Shown here piece after piece: positions 34,573 through 44,800 of a DNA stretch of 64,000 bases (within the stretch, counting starts at the first letter, position 1; each line of letters starts with the position of its first letter). The stretch comes from Mesobacillus subterraneus. Its GTDB lineage: Bacteria > Bacillota > Bacilli > Bacillales > Cytobacillaceae. The stretch lies in assembly GCF_003937825.1 (NCBI RefSeq), contig NZ_RSFW01000009.1:310001-374000 (forward strand), read 5' to 3'. The notes below the pieces were generated by a model. That model saw only the letters and a list, made by a program, of their open reading frames with translations, was not told the origin of the DNA and ran no database searches. Position numbers and translations under genes: made by a program.

Positions 34573-34773
34573 ATGGCTCGTAATTCAAATAAATTGCTAG
34601 TTCCTGGAGTTGAACAGTTCATGGACCAGGTTAAATACGAAATTGCACAGGAATTTGGCGTGAACCTTGGTTCAGATACCGTTTCAAGAGCAAATGGTTC
34701 AGTTGGCGGGGAAATCACTAAGCGCCTTGTCAAACAGGCACAATCACAGCTTTCCGGACAAAACCAACAATAA
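34573..34773 (+). CDS. Alpha/beta-type small acid-soluble spore protein
   Basis: 66 residues. The conserved stretches [25 protein letters not shown] and [19 protein letters not shown] contain the GPR protease cleavage region (around KYEIAQEFG) and the DNA-binding helices. These proteins coat spore DNA and protect it from UV and heat, then are degraded at germination. GGAGATGACATT precedes the start at 34573. It is monocistronic, as usual for ssp genes; which of the several paralogues it is cannot be said. Confidence 0.95.
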   Translation: MARNSNKLLVPGVEQFMDQVKYEIAQEFGVNLGSDTVSRANGSVGGEITKRLVKQAQSQLSGQNQQ

Positions 34774-34830
34774 ACATTGGTTTTCCGGTTGCAATTTAAA
34801 ACAGCCACGGACAATTGAATATTGACATGG

Positions 34831-34867
34831 AAAAAGTCCGGAAGCTGATTCCGGACTTTCATTTTTA
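34831..34867. terminator. Bidirectional terminator between SASP and rsgI
   Basis: AAAGTCCGGAA and TTCCGGACTTT arms with a five-base loop and A/T runs both sides. Confidence 0.88.
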
Positions 34868-36028
34868 TTTTTTATCGTTCTTGCCATTATCATTGCCATT
34901 GCTATTGCCTTTATCTATTCCAACACTATTGCCATTCGAGTTGCCATTGCCATTTCCGTTATTTGCATTGCCATTGCCAATATGCCCATTGTCATCTTGC
35001 CTTATTTGCTGTCGTTTACTATTCTGTATCCTATTCTCCTGCTTTTGTTGGCCATTATTCTTTACAGAAGAAGCCTTATTATTCCCACTAGAAGGAGGTT
35101 GGCTCTTATCCTCTCTCTTTACCTGCTCTTTTCCATTCGCAGGGGGATCACTTTTTTTCTTTTCAGGCCCCATCTGATTGGTCCTATTTGCAGCATTATC
35201 AGATTGTGCTTTCTTTACTTGACCTGGAGCTTCCTGCTTTCCTGGCTTTGAATTGTCCGTATTTGCTGGTTTTTCAACAGGTCTTTGAACAGAATTAGTC
35301 TGTTTTTGATTAGCAGCTCTTGGTTTCTGATGATCACTTGGTTTATTCTCATTTACTTCTTTGTCTAATTTCGAAATATAAACACCTGTGGTTACACCAA
35401 GCTCTTTTGCTTCCTCACGGTCTTCAGTGGTGCCGCTGTAGATGTGGACTACGACTTCTTCTTCCTCTGTCACCTGTTTGATTTCGGAGATTTTTTGTTC
35501 AAGCTTTTTTTCAATTTTATCTTTTACTTTTCCTTTATGGACGGTGGCAATTACAACATCGTTCCTGGTTTTGAGGTATCCCTCTTGCTCCATTTCAAGA
35601 AGGATCATCTCTGCCACTAAAGCTGCATCTTGTTTTTCCCATCCGGAAACAGCCTGGATGATCTGCTTTCCTTCTTCGTTGTATCCTTTTAGACGCAGCA
35701 CTTTCAAATCATTATTTACAGCCAGCTCTACACTGGGATTCACATCAATAGACATATAAGCGTAGACCTGGCTGCTTTGATAGAGTGGCAATGAGGCAGT
35801 AAAAACCAGTAAGAATGCCAGCGATAGAGCAACAGCCCTGGCCTTCATGTTATTGATAAACGAAAGATTGAATTTCCGTCTTTTAACTATTTCTGTTTCT
35901 GGGAAAAAATGAATTTCTTCTCCTACCTGATAATCTTGTTGAAGCTTTCGGGCGCGTAAAAATTCGCCTTCGGGGGTCAACAATGTTAGGTAAAGCTCAT
36001 TGATTTCAAGGATGATTCCTTTTCTCAT
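34865..36028 (-). CDS. rsgI: Anti-sigma-I factor RsgI
   Basis: 387-residue single-pass membrane protein. An N-terminal cytosolic RsgI_N domain (about 1-55, IILEINELYLTLLTPEGEF) binds SigI. A membrane helix sits at about 63-85, followed by an external domain (YMSIDVNPSVELAVNNDLKVLRLKGYN). A low-complexity tail of about 150 residues is rich in Gln, Asn, Lys and Pro and ends in Gly-Asn repeats. RsgI holds SigI inactive until a wall or heat signal triggers regulated proteolysis. It overlaps sigI as ATGA. The Asn/Gly-repetitive C-terminus is longer than I expect for B. subtilis RsgI. Confidence 0.9.
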   Translation of the reverse strand: MRKGIILEINELYLTLLTPEGEFLRARKLQQDYQVGEEIHFFPETEIVKRRKFNLSFINNMKARAVALSLAFLLVFTASLPLYQSSQVYAYMSIDVNPSVELAVNNDLKVLRLKGYNEEGKQIIQAVSGWEKQDAALVAEMILLEMEQEGYLKTRNDVVIATVHKGKVKDKIEKKLEQKISEIKQVTEEEEVVVHIYSGTTEDREEAKELGVTTGVYISKLDKEVNENKPSDHQKPRAANQKQTNSVQRPVEKPANTDNSKPGKQEAPGQVKKAQSDNAANRTNQMGPEKKKSDPPANGKEQVKREDKSQPPSSGNNKASSVKNNGQQKQENRIQNSKRQQIRQDDNGHIGNGNANNGNGNGNSNGNSVGIDKGNSNGNDNGKNDKK

Positions 36029-36771
36029 GAATCTAACACCCCTTTAATATAATCCTTTAAGTATAAGTAGTCCCCAATTAAAATAAGTGCAATTGCAATA
36101 ATGTATTTTCTGTTTCTCTCTATTGTTTTTCTGCTAACCTTGACCATTTCTTCCAATTGCTTGATTGGCAAGCGCTTTTTATCAAGAAGGAATCCCTTTA
36201 ATTCTTCATGTTCGACCATCGCCATCGCTACGAGCATAGCGTTTTTTCGTGCATCAGCATGCTTTGGTGACTGCTCGAGAAGATCCTGGAACGACAGGTC
36301 AAAATCTTTAAGAATCCCTTGAAATTGGAGAATTTCTTCCCTTCTTAACTCTTGTTCAGTCTTTTTTCTGAATTCATCAAGGGAAAGTTCATCTTCAATC
36401 GTCGATCGCTGTTGTTCTTCCTCTGCTGGATCATTGGATAGATTAAAGCTGAGGTTTTGATTCCTGCTCTGCTGGCGGATATAGTCAATCACCCTGCGCT
36501 TAATCATGACTTCTGCGAAACTCAATAATGAGTTCCCTTTATCGGATGAATACTTTTGTATTGCCTCATTAAAAGCGATGAGGCCAATGCTAAATTCATC
36601 GTCAGATTCATGTATGTATCTCTTGCAGACAGACGAAACGGTTTTGGCGATAAATGGCTTATAGGAATCAATCAACTCTTCCCTTAAAGCCGTATCACCC
36701 TGATGGATTTTCTCAACGGTTTCTTCCAGGGGTCTGCGCGGCTTCTTGGCCATGAACAATAAACTTAGCAA
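36025..36771 (-). CDS. sigI: RNA polymerase sigma factor SigI
   Basis: 248-residue sigma-70-family factor of the SigI group. Region 2 is visible as YKPFIAKTVSSVCKRYIHESDDEFSIGLIAFNEAI and FAEVMIKRRVIDYIRQQSR; a C-terminal region holds the helix-turn-helix-like LPIKQLEEMVKVSRKTIERNRKYI. It directs heat- and wall-stress genes. I choose the TTG at 36771 (reading LLSLLFMAKK), six bases after AGAGGTG, because B. subtilis SigI begins at the equivalent LSLLF. GTG 36795 and ATG 36753 are alternatives. An extended -10 (TGATATAAT) lies just upstream. Confidence 0.88.
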   Translation of the reverse strand: MLSLLFMAKKPRRPLEETVEKIHQGDTALREELIDSYKPFIAKTVSSVCKRYIHESDDEFSIGLIAFNEAIQKYSSDKGNSLLSFAEVMIKRRVIDYIRQQSRNQNLSFNLSNDPAEEEQQRSTIEDELSLDEFRKKTEQELRREEILQFQGILKDFDLSFQDLLEQSPKHADARKNAMLVAMAMVEHEELKGFLLDKKRLPIKQLEEMVKVSRKTIERNRKYIIAIALILIGDYLYLKDYIKGVLDS

Positions 36772-36843
36772 TAGCCTCACCTCTTTTCTCCCCACATTAT
36801 ATCATAAGTGTCAATTCAGCTTTTTGTGGGCTAAGCATCGAAA

Positions 36844-36864
36844 AGATAGCCATATACGGCTACC
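36844..36864 (-). terminator. Weak hairpin between the DUF5667-like gene and sigI
   Basis: TAGCC/GGCTA stem with a four-to-five-base loop followed on the minus strand by TCTTTTC. A weak terminator is possible; it also lies upstream of sigI. Confidence 0.35.
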
Positions 36865-36890
36865 TTCTCGAGTCTATTGTTCATTTCCTA

Positions 36891-38048
36891 TTAATTTTTG
36901 TCAATACCTTTTCCTTTGCCGTTTGCTTTCCCCTTGTCTTCCTTGCCTTTATTTGCTGCCTTATTTACTGCTTTTTCTTGTTTGGCTTGCTGCTTGGCTT
37001 CTTTCTTTTGCTGCTTTGCTTCTTGCTTCACAGCCTTGCGCTCTTCCTTCACAGCTGCCTTTTGTGCTTTAAGCTCTTGTTTCGCCTTTTCCTTTTCAGC
37101 TTTTACTGGAGCGATTACAGGTACAACTGCTGTGTCGTCCTCAGCAGGCATTGATTCTTCTGCCGGTTCTTCAACAGGCACTTCATCGGCTGGTTGAAGG
37201 TCTGATTCGACGATAGGCTCCAGTTCGATAGGCTCAGGAGTTTCTTCTTCCACTGGTTTTTCAGCATATTTCTCTTCCATTTTAGCCAGCTTTTTTGCCA
37301 TCTTTGCGTAAGTTTTATCAATGTTCTTTTGAAGCTGTGCTCTAGCGTTTTCATTCCCCACATGTTCCATGGCTGCTTTCAAAGCAATGATATTTTGTCT
37401 CAGCAAACCTTCAATCTGCTGAAAAGGATCTTCGCTCACGACTTCTTCCGCAGCTTCTTCTTCACTTTCCTCTTCGGTTCCATTGTCATCGCCTTGTTCA
37501 TCAGCGATAACATCATCACCATTGCCTTCTACTGTTTCTTCATCCGCTTCAGCCGATTCTGCGTCATCTGCAGGTTCTGTTTCGTCGTTTGAAACCTCAT
37601 CATCGCTCTCAGTTTTCTCATCAACGATGTCCTGTGAGGTTTCCATATATTGAACAGCGGCTTCAATCACTTTGAGCGCTTCTTCTTCTTTTCCTTCTGC
37701 AAACAATGTGCTGGCTTCTGCCAGTCGTTCAGAAGCGTATGTAGCAAGCAATTCAGCTTCTTTCGCATCATCAAATGTGAAAGCGAGCCTGATTTTCTCG
37801 AGGGCAATCTTAGCAAAGTAAAAGAAATCCCCTGGAATCAATGTTGGATTCGTTGCTTCAAGCTCTTCGACTTGAGTTTTAGCATCTTCAAGCTCTTCTG
37901 GGCTCAACTGCTGCAATTCAACAGTTTCCAGATTGGAAGTATCCCCTTGTGCCATTGCTACTGGAGAAAATGTAAACGTTCCTGCCAGCACTAATGCCAG
38001 TGTACTTTTTGCGATTTTCTTCATCTCTTGGTTTGAAAGCTTCTTCAT
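36891..38048 (-). CDS. Secreted DUF5667-like protein with low-complexity tail
   Basis: 385 residues. A signal peptide (about 1-34, ending PVAMAQG) leads to a DUF5667-like domain (about 70-125: PGDFFYFAKIALEKIRLAFTFDDAKEAELLATYASERLAEA). An acidic Glu/Asp-rich linker (about 140-210), a helical segment (215-265), a Pro/Glu segment and a strongly basic Lys/Gln/Ala tail (about 325-385) ending GKGKGIDKN follow. The separated acidic and basic blocks suggest wall or polymer contact. It lies directly upstream of sigI on the same strand, and an ACCCCC box sits before it, so a SigI link is possible but unproven. Confidence 0.8.
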   Translation of the reverse strand: MKKLSNQEMKKIAKSTLALVLAGTFTFSPVAMAQGDTSNLETVELQQLSPEELEDAKTQVEELEATNPTLIPGDFFYFAKIALEKIRLAFTFDDAKEAELLATYASERLAEASTLFAEGKEEEALKVIEAAVQYMETSQDIVDEKTESDDEVSNDETEPADDAESAEADEETVEGNGDDVIADEQGDDNGTEEESEEEAAEEVVSEDPFQQIEGLLRQNIIALKAAMEHVGNENARAQLQKNIDKTYAKMAKKLAKMEEKYAEKPVEEETPEPIELEPIVESDLQPADEVPVEEPAEESMPAEDDTAVVPVIAPVKAEKEKAKQELKAQKAAVKEERKAVKQEAKQQKKEAKQQAKQEKAVNKAANKGKEDKGKANGKGKGIDKN

Positions 38049-38147
38049 TCTGTGTTCACCTCAAATTTGTTTAGGAGCGTCCGCTTTAATCACTACATGG
38101 TTACGTTTCAATATAGGAGGTTTATGGGGGTTTTTGAAAAATAATAT

Positions 38148-38181
38148 AAAAAACTCCAGTCAATTTGTGACTGAAGTTTTA
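38148..38181 (-). terminator. Terminator between the 38.3-kb membrane gene and the DUF5667-like gene
   Basis: AACTTCAGTCA pairs with TGACTGGAGTT on the minus strand and is followed by TTTT. Confidence 0.7.
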
Positions 38182-38312
38182 CATTTATTGTAGATAGGTA
38201 GGGATTTGAAGGATTTTTTGCAGGTAAAAATCAGGAATACTAATGTACAAGCATTTTACCTGGTACAAAACTGAACCCGGCTGCCGGTTTGGAAATCAAT
38301 ATTATATTAGCC

Positions 38313-38813
38313 TTATGTACCTTGTTTTTCATCTTTATAAAATCTTAATAAGATCATCCTGATTATGAAACCTGAAAGGACTCCTGGTATAACAAACATC
38401 ATTGGCAGGAAGACGGGACCCGGGAAGAGGCCAAAAAGCTTGATCTTCGGGGAAATCATCAGACCCACCGTGACAAAATACGCCGAGAAGACAAAAGGGA
38501 GGAAGGTAATCTTCTCATCATCCGGCATGACACTCCTGTAGGCATCCCACATCGCGAAAAAGTACAGACAGGGATAAAACATCAGCCACTGGTAATCCAT
38601 AACCTGGAGGGCCTTTTCTGTTTCTCCAAGGAAGCTGTACATAATTCCTTTATTAAAATTGCTATTGACGTTAACAAGGAACTCGAGGATCACTAGCAAG
38701 ATTCCTTTGACCAGATTTCCAGTCAGAAGTTGGGCAAAACCTGGCAGTGCAATGCTCCACATTACCGCTTCTATTTTGGTTAATTTCTTTTTAATGGCCA
38801 CGTCACGCTTCAT
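38313..38813 (-). CDS. Integral membrane protein, unrecognised
   Basis: 166 residues with about five hydrophobic segments (near 17-35, 36-52, 75-92, 105-120 and 128-153). The basic N-terminus MKRDVAIKKKLTKIE and the loop DAYRSVMPDDEKITFL suggest a cytosolic N-terminus. Similar proteins with AxxPGFAQLLTG openings are common in Bacilli, but I know no function. No conserved catalytic pattern is seen. It is a single-gene unit; about 130 bases before the next terminator hold nothing recognisable. Confidence 0.7.
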   Translation of the reverse strand: MKRDVAIKKKLTKIEAVMWSIALPGFAQLLTGNLVKGILLVILEFLVNVNSNFNKGIMYSFLGETEKALQVMDYQWLMFYPCLYFFAMWDAYRSVMPDDEKITFLPFVFSAYFVTVGLMISPKIKLFGLFPGPVFLPMMFVIPGVLSGFIIRMILLRFYKDEKQGT

Positions 38814-38966
38814 CCTTTAGTCATTTTATAGGTACCAGATGCGAGTAATCATGTCCTGGCAAACCGCATTTCAAACTCCCGCTTGTCTTATAGTGTCCAA
38901 AATGGTCTCTGAATTATCATTTTTCCAGTTAATTGTTAAATTAATTTCTGATTTATTCTTCCCTTC

Positions 38967-39009
38967 TTGAACAAATAAAACCGCCCCCCAGATATAGGGA
39001 GGCGGTTCA
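38967..39009 (-). terminator. Terminator of the aldehyde dehydrogenase unit
   Basis: AACCGCC pairs with GGCGGTT around a loop containing a second CCC/GGG pairing; T-rich TTTTATTT follows on the minus strand. Confidence 0.8.
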
Positions 39010-39012
39010 TCA

Positions 39013-40560
39013 TCATTTATTATTTTTTAGCAATGCGAGATAATTTTTGGCAAAAGCCAGCCAATTCTTCTTTTCGGAAAAATAATTTTTGAACAGGTTG
39101 AGGAACAGCGGATACTTGCCTTTGTATGGATACCATTGGATTTCAGATTTCATTAATCCCATGTCCTCCATGATTGCTTTTTCATGGCAGAAGATCCTTA
39201 ATCCAGCTTCAGAATGGTATCTGCCTATACCGCTTTCTTTTGTGCCTCCAAAAGGCAGCCCATGGTTGGCGACAGTAATGATCACATCATTGATGACAAC
39301 GGCACCAGTTACAAGCTGCGATGCCACACGCCGGGCTTTCGCCTTATCTTTTGTCCACACGCTTGCATTCAATCCGTAAACCGTCCCGTTGGCCAATCCA
39401 ACTGCCTCGTCCTCGTTATCAAACGGGACAACGGGCAGCAGCGGACCAAATGTTTCTTCCTGGATGATTTTCATATCCTGCTCAACCTGCGTTACAATCG
39501 TAGGGGGCAAGAACATTCCATCCTTCCATTCTGAAGGCTTAAGACCTGTTTCAAGCTTCGCGCCTCTAGCAAGGGCCTCATCCAGCTGTGCTTTCACAAC
39601 TTCCTTCTGTGCCGGGAAAGTCATGGAGCCAACATCAGCATCTTCATTGGTGCCTTGATTAAGTGATCTTACTTCATGTTTCAGCAATTCAAGAAAACGG
39701 CCATAAATCGGGCGCTCTACATACAGGCGCTCAGCACTCATGCACACCTGGCCGCTATTTGTAAATGCTCCCCATGCAGCAGCCTTCGCTGCCCTCTCAA
39801 GATCGGCATCAGAAAAGACAATCATCGGGTCTTTCCCGCCAAGCTCAAGTGTCGTGGGGATTAAATCCTTTGCCGCTTGCTGCTGGATGATTTTCCCCGT
39901 GCGGACTGAGCCAGTAAAGAAAATATAATCAGGTTTGCCCTCAGTAAAAGCCGCACCAACTTCCTTGCCACCATGTGCAACCTGGACAGTGCCTGCCGGA
40001 AAACCAGAGCGCTTGAATAAGTCTTGAATGCATTTACCGACAAGAGGCGTAACCTCAGATGGTTTAAGAATTACCGAATTCCCTCCTGCCAGTGCACTGA
40101 GCATGGGGACCATCGCAAGCTGTAATGGGTAATTCCACGGAGAAATCACTAAAACGACTCCTCTTGGCATGTATTCTATAAAAGATTTTTTCCCGATTAA
40201 CAGCAAGGGTGTTTTGACCTTTTGCCGGCTAAGAATCTTACTGGCATGCCTGATTATATGATCCATTGCATCCAATGTAGGCATGATATCCGCTACGATT
40301 GCTTCGGTAAGCACTTTACCGGTATCTTCTGAGACAATCCGGGCGATTTCATCCATCTCATCGACCATTAACTGTTTCAATTTCTTAAAATATTGAAGTC
40401 TTTCTGCAATAGAAAGACCGCTCCAGCCAATGAACGCCTTTCTTCCTTGCTGATAAAAAAGCGGAACTTCATGCAAGGGAGTCTCCTCTATCTCCGCAAT
40501 GACTTTTCCTGTTGCCGGGGCGACCACTGGCATCTTTTGTATTTGTTCAACTGAATGCAC
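39013..40560 (-). CDS. Aldehyde dehydrogenase (NAD(P)+-dependent)
   Basis: 515-residue ALDH-superfamily enzyme. Catalytic residues appear in TLELGGKDPMIVF (general-base Glu near 240) and NSGQVCMSAERL (nucleophile Cys near 274); the cofactor loop is FTGSVRTGKII. The extra C-terminal ~45 residues (WYPYKGKYPLFLNLFKNYF ...) are basic and aromatic, as in ALDH3-like enzymes that associate with membranes and oxidise long-chain aldehydes. It follows the acyl-reductase-like gene after 26 bases and so forms an operon with it. Substrate is inferred, not shown. Confidence 0.88.
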   Translation of the reverse strand: MHSVEQIQKMPVVAPATGKVIAEIEETPLHEVPLFYQQGRKAFIGWSGLSIAERLQYFKKLKQLMVDEMDEIARIVSEDTGKVLTEAIVADIMPTLDAMDHIIRHASKILSRQKVKTPLLLIGKKSFIEYMPRGVVLVISPWNYPLQLAMVPMLSALAGGNSVILKPSEVTPLVGKCIQDLFKRSGFPAGTVQVAHGGKEVGAAFTEGKPDYIFFTGSVRTGKIIQQQAAKDLIPTTLELGGKDPMIVFSDADLERAAKAAAWGAFTNSGQVCMSAERLYVERPIYGRFLELLKHEVRSLNQGTNEDADVGSMTFPAQKEVVKAQLDEALARGAKLETGLKPSEWKDGMFLPPTIVTQVEQDMKIIQEETFGPLLPVVPFDNEDEAVGLANGTVYGLNASVWTKDKAKARRVASQLVTGAVVINDVIITVANHGLPFGGTKESGIGRYHSEAGLRIFCHEKAIMEDMGLMKSEIQWYPYKGKYPLFLNLFKNYFSEKKNWLAFAKNYLALLKNNK

Positions 40561-40586
40561 TTACATTCACCTGCCTGTTGGAAATC

Positions 40587-41684
40587 CTATAAAATATTTA
40601 TTTGGTAGTGGGGCTCATGTTTATTTTGACGATAGAAGGAAGCCATGGCCGAAATCCCATCCTTGAAATCAGGGCAGTGTATTCCTGAGTCCCTCAAGTC
40701 ATTTTGGGCTTGAGAAGAATCAAAATGTCCTTTCCATGTAAAATAATCAAGTGCTTCCTTTTCCACTCCAAGATATCTTCTTAACACCCTGAAATTCAAC
40801 CCAGCTTTTGCAAGGGCAAGCGGGACAGAACCTTTCGGCTGCTTCCTCAAGAGCTCAACCATCATCATTTCATAAAGTTCTGATACTTTATATGGTTTCG
40901 GATCTGTAAGATGATAGGTTTTCCCTGCCCCTTTCTCTGAGAACGTGAGATAAGTTGTTGCTTCAATAATATAATCGACCGGAACCAGATTGACAACTGT
41001 ATTGCCCTTGCCAAGATGCGGCAAAAACGGCATAAAACTGAGCCGGTCAATAAAATTCATGATGAAATAGGGACCATCGAATTTTATGGTTTCACCCGTC
41101 TTCGAGTGCCCCTTAACGATGCCCGGCCTGATGATTGTTACTGGCACATCTGCTTTCAGCGCCTCAACAAGTACTTCGGCTTCATATTTGGTCTCTTCAT
41201 AAAAATTCTTGAATGCATCCGGTCTGATTAACTCATTCTCATACAACAGCCCTTCTCGTTTGCCTGCCACGAAGGCTGTACTGAAGTAGGTGTATCGTTT
41301 TATATGTTCCAGGGATTTGACCCACTCATTCACGTGCCTTGTACCTTCAACATTGACCCGGAAAGCAAGATCCTTAGGTACGGCTAAATCATAAATGGCT
41401 GCAAGATGGAAAACATGCGTGACCGCTTCCTTAAGCATAGAATCTTCTTCTTTGCCAATCCCCAGTCCATTCTGTGTGATGTCTCCTGTTATGATCTTGA
41501 AGCTGTCATCCTCCATGCCGAAATCTTTGAGAATTGCCGTCCTTTCGGTTTCCGCCTTTTCAGCCATAGATGGCAGAACGAGAACATAAACCTTTCCATT
41601 GCCGTCATTTTTCCTAAGAACTTCCCGAATCAGCTGATTGCTGATGAAACCTGGAAATCCAGTAAAAAAGTATCCGAACGTCAT
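40587..41684 (-). CDS. NAD(P)-binding acyl-reductase-like protein (Male-sterility/NAD_binding_4 domain)
   Basis: 365 residues of the extended short-chain dehydrogenase group. The nucleotide motif FTGFPGFISNQLI is at residues 7-19, and the catalytic Tyr-Lys in NFYEETKYEAEVL (YxxxK near 168-172). The NAD_binding_4 type also serves in fatty acyl-CoA reductases and thioester reductases, which release aldehydes from thioesters. Paired with the aldehyde dehydrogenase it could interconvert acyl-thioester, aldehyde and acid, but the order of steps is speculative. AGGAGGAAGAGC precedes the start. The 200 bases upstream hold only the next gene's terminator. Confidence 0.82.
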   Translation of the reverse strand: MTFGYFFTGFPGFISNQLIREVLRKNDGNGKVYVLVLPSMAEKAETERTAILKDFGMEDDSFKIITGDITQNGLGIGKEEDSMLKEAVTHVFHLAAIYDLAVPKDLAFRVNVEGTRHVNEWVKSLEHIKRYTYFSTAFVAGKREGLLYENELIRPDAFKNFYEETKYEAEVLVEALKADVPVTIIRPGIVKGHSKTGETIKFDGPYFIMNFIDRLSFMPFLPHLGKGNTVVNLVPVDYIIEATTYLTFSEKGAGKTYHLTDPKPYKVSELYEMMMVELLRKQPKGSVPLALAKAGLNFRVLRRYLGVEKEALDYFTWKGHFDSSQAQNDLRDSGIHCPDFKDGISAMASFYRQNKHEPHYQINIL

Positions 41685-41851
41685 ATACGCTCTTCCTCCT
41701 CATCATTCATTAGATTTAGTTTAACGGGAAGCACATACCATTACAAAGCTTTTTGCTGATAATTCAGAAAAATACGTTAAATATAGTATGTTGAGCGAAG
41801 CATACGATAAATATCGGATAGCCAGTTGACCGCTTCCTTTAAAACTAGATG

Positions 41852-41887
41852 CAAAAGATGCCTGGCTCAATCCGCCAGGCATCTTTC
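41852..41887 (-). terminator. Terminator of the second RND gene
   Basis: AGATGCCTGGC and GCCAGGCATCTTT arms around a seven-base loop. Confidence 0.88.
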
Positions 41888-41890
41888 CCC

Positions 41891-44800
41891 CTATCTTCGT
41901 CTTCTTAAGTCGTGATTGGTTGAAGAATCGTCTTCTTTCACTAACTGAAGTAGTTCTTCGAGCATTCCGGCCATTTCTTCTTTCGAATATCTCCCTTTCT
42001 GGATCGTTGTCAATTTCTCGTCAACTCCAGGCTGATATTCAGATTCTGCATGTTCCTTCAACAAATACGCTGGGACAAGATGCCCGTCTGGAGTTGCGTA
42101 CATCTTATTCCTTCTTCTGTAGTCTTTATCGAAGAAACTGTACACAACCGGAATGACAAAGAGTGTCAGGAATGTACTGCTGATCAGGCCGCCAATTACC
42201 GTTATGCCCATTGGCTGGTTAATCTCCGTTCCTTCGCCGATGCCAAGCGCAAGCGGCAGAAGTCCAAGGATCGTCGTCAAAGCAGTCATCAGGATTGGGC
42301 GCGCCCTGTCTTTGACAGATAAAACGATAGCCTCATGAGGGATCAGGCCGCGTTCCTTCTTCTGATTAATATAATCAACAATTACTATCGCGTTATTGAC
42401 GACGATACCTGCCAGAACAATAATACCAATAACCACCGTCAAACTGACAGGCGTCCTCGTTGCGGTCAAGGCCAATGCTACACCAATGACCATCAATGGA
42501 ACTGTGAACATGATGACAAAAGGATATTTCAAAGATTCGAACTGAGCTGCCATCACAAGATAAATCAGGATGATCGCAAGGATAAAAGCAAGGACAAGAT
42601 CATCAATTGAGGATTCCAGAAGTTCTCTGTCACCGCTGAATACAACTTCGGTTTCCTCAGGAAGACCAAGTTCCTCGATCTTCTCATCAACCTGTTTTGA
42701 AATATCCCCCAGATTCGTTGAAGCTTTGTATTTCATCGTAAATTCAACAGCATCCTGCTGATTGATTCTTTGAATCTTAACCGGTCCGCTGCCTGTTTCA
42801 ATATTGGTAACCTGGCCAAGTGTTACATAGGTGCCATCCGGCTTCTTGATCAGCAGCTGTTTCAACTTATCAAGATTCTGGGTGACAGCACTGTCATATT
42901 CCACATAAACACCGAGGATTTCCCCATTTTCACCTGGCATTTGCGTTGCCACATTCCCTCTGGTGACATCATTGACTACCATGGCGATCTGGGCGGGAGC
43001 AAGTCCTTGCGCAAGTGCTTTTTCCCTGTCCACGGTAATTTGGATTTCCTCAACTGTATCGTTTTGGCTAGTTGTCAGCTCATTTACATCATCAAGTTCC
43101 TTCAGGGAATCATAAATTTTCTCAACTGATTCATTCAAGCGTGCTTCATTGGTATCACGCACGTTGAATGTTAATGTGTTCGGCGCCGACCCGGATGTTG
43201 ACTGCATGTTAAAGCTTAGTTCTGCGCTGCTGTTGGCGCTGGCAGCTGCCTGTTCAAGCTCTTTCTTTACATCATCAACAAATTGGAATGTGCTGACTTC
43301 CCGCTCTTCAAGGTCATCCATCTTCACATACAGTTCGCCAACATTGGCATTTGTCGTACCTCTGAACGACGCCTCCTGGGTCGTTCCCATTAAGCTCACA
43401 TAAACATCGACGTCTTCTTCATCTTTCAGTTTTTCTTCAAGTGCCGCCATGACTTTCTCTGTTTCGGTCAGTGCTGCACCATTCTCAAGGTTCACCCTGA
43501 TGCTGAAGAAGCCTTCATCTGTCGGCGGGATGAACTGCGTACCAACAGTCGTAACTCCATATCCCCCGCCGGCAAGCATCAGCAAAGTGATCAGAATGAC
43601 AATAAACCGATGACGCAATGCCCATCTGATCGATTTTTCCAAACCTCTCATGGAGCTGGAGCGCTGCCTTCTTGCCTCGATATTTTTCTTTGGTGCTTTC
43701 AACAATCTGCTGGCCAGCATCGGTACCACCGTCAATGCCACGACCAGTGAGGCAAATAGACTGAATGAAATCGTCAAAGCGAATTCGGTGAACAACTCTC
43801 CGATGATTCCTGAAATGAACACAACCGGCAAAAATACTGCCACTGTTGTCAGAGTTGACGCCGTAATCGCTGCCCCGACTTCCTTCGCGCCATCTCTAGC
43901 AGCTGTTTTCGGATCTTTCCCCATCGACAGATGACGGTAAATATTTTCAATGACGACTATGGCATTATCGACGAGCATCCCGATTCCGAGGGCAAGTCCG
44001 CCAAGCGTCATGATATTCAAGGTGAAATCAGCAAAGAACATCAATACAAAGGTGAAGATAACCGAGTATGGAATCGCAATCCCAATGATCAGTGGACTCT
44101 TTACATTCCTAAGGAAGAAGAATAGAACGGCCATTGCCAGCAAGCCTCCGACAATCAGGGAGTTCGAGATATTCCCAATGGCCATCTTTATATAATCGCC
44201 TTGGTCAAAAAGAACCTCGGATTTTATTCCAGCGTACTTATCCCTCTCCAGCAAAGTTTCCAGCTCATCCAGGAATGCTCTGGAGACCTCCGCTGTATTA
44301 GCATCAGATTGCTGCAGTACGCTCAGAAGCACGGATGGTGTCTGATTCGTCCTGGTGATTGTCCGATCGTCCTGCTTCTTCACTTCAACTTTTCCTATAT
44401 CTTTAAGAGAAACCTCTTGATTTGTCACTGGATTCTTGAACACTGTCAGGTTTTTCAAGGTATCTACCGAATCCAATGTGCTGATGATTCTTGTCGTAAG
44501 CTCTTTGCCATCGGTCAATATCGTATCTCCAGGCATTGAAATATCATTAGCCCTTATGGTATCCACAATATCCGACTGGCTAAGCTGATATGTCTTGAGC
44601 TTTTCCTGATCGAGCTCCAACCTCACTTCCTGCACTGAAGTCCCGGAAAGATTGACACTTGCGACACCATCGACCTTTGTCAGCTCAAGCTCCAGCTCCT
44701 CCGCCAGCTCCCTTAAGGATTCCTCATCCTGTTCTGAACTCAATGACAGCTGGATGATTGGAAACTGCGACGGGTCGAATTTGAGAAACCGCGGCTTTTC

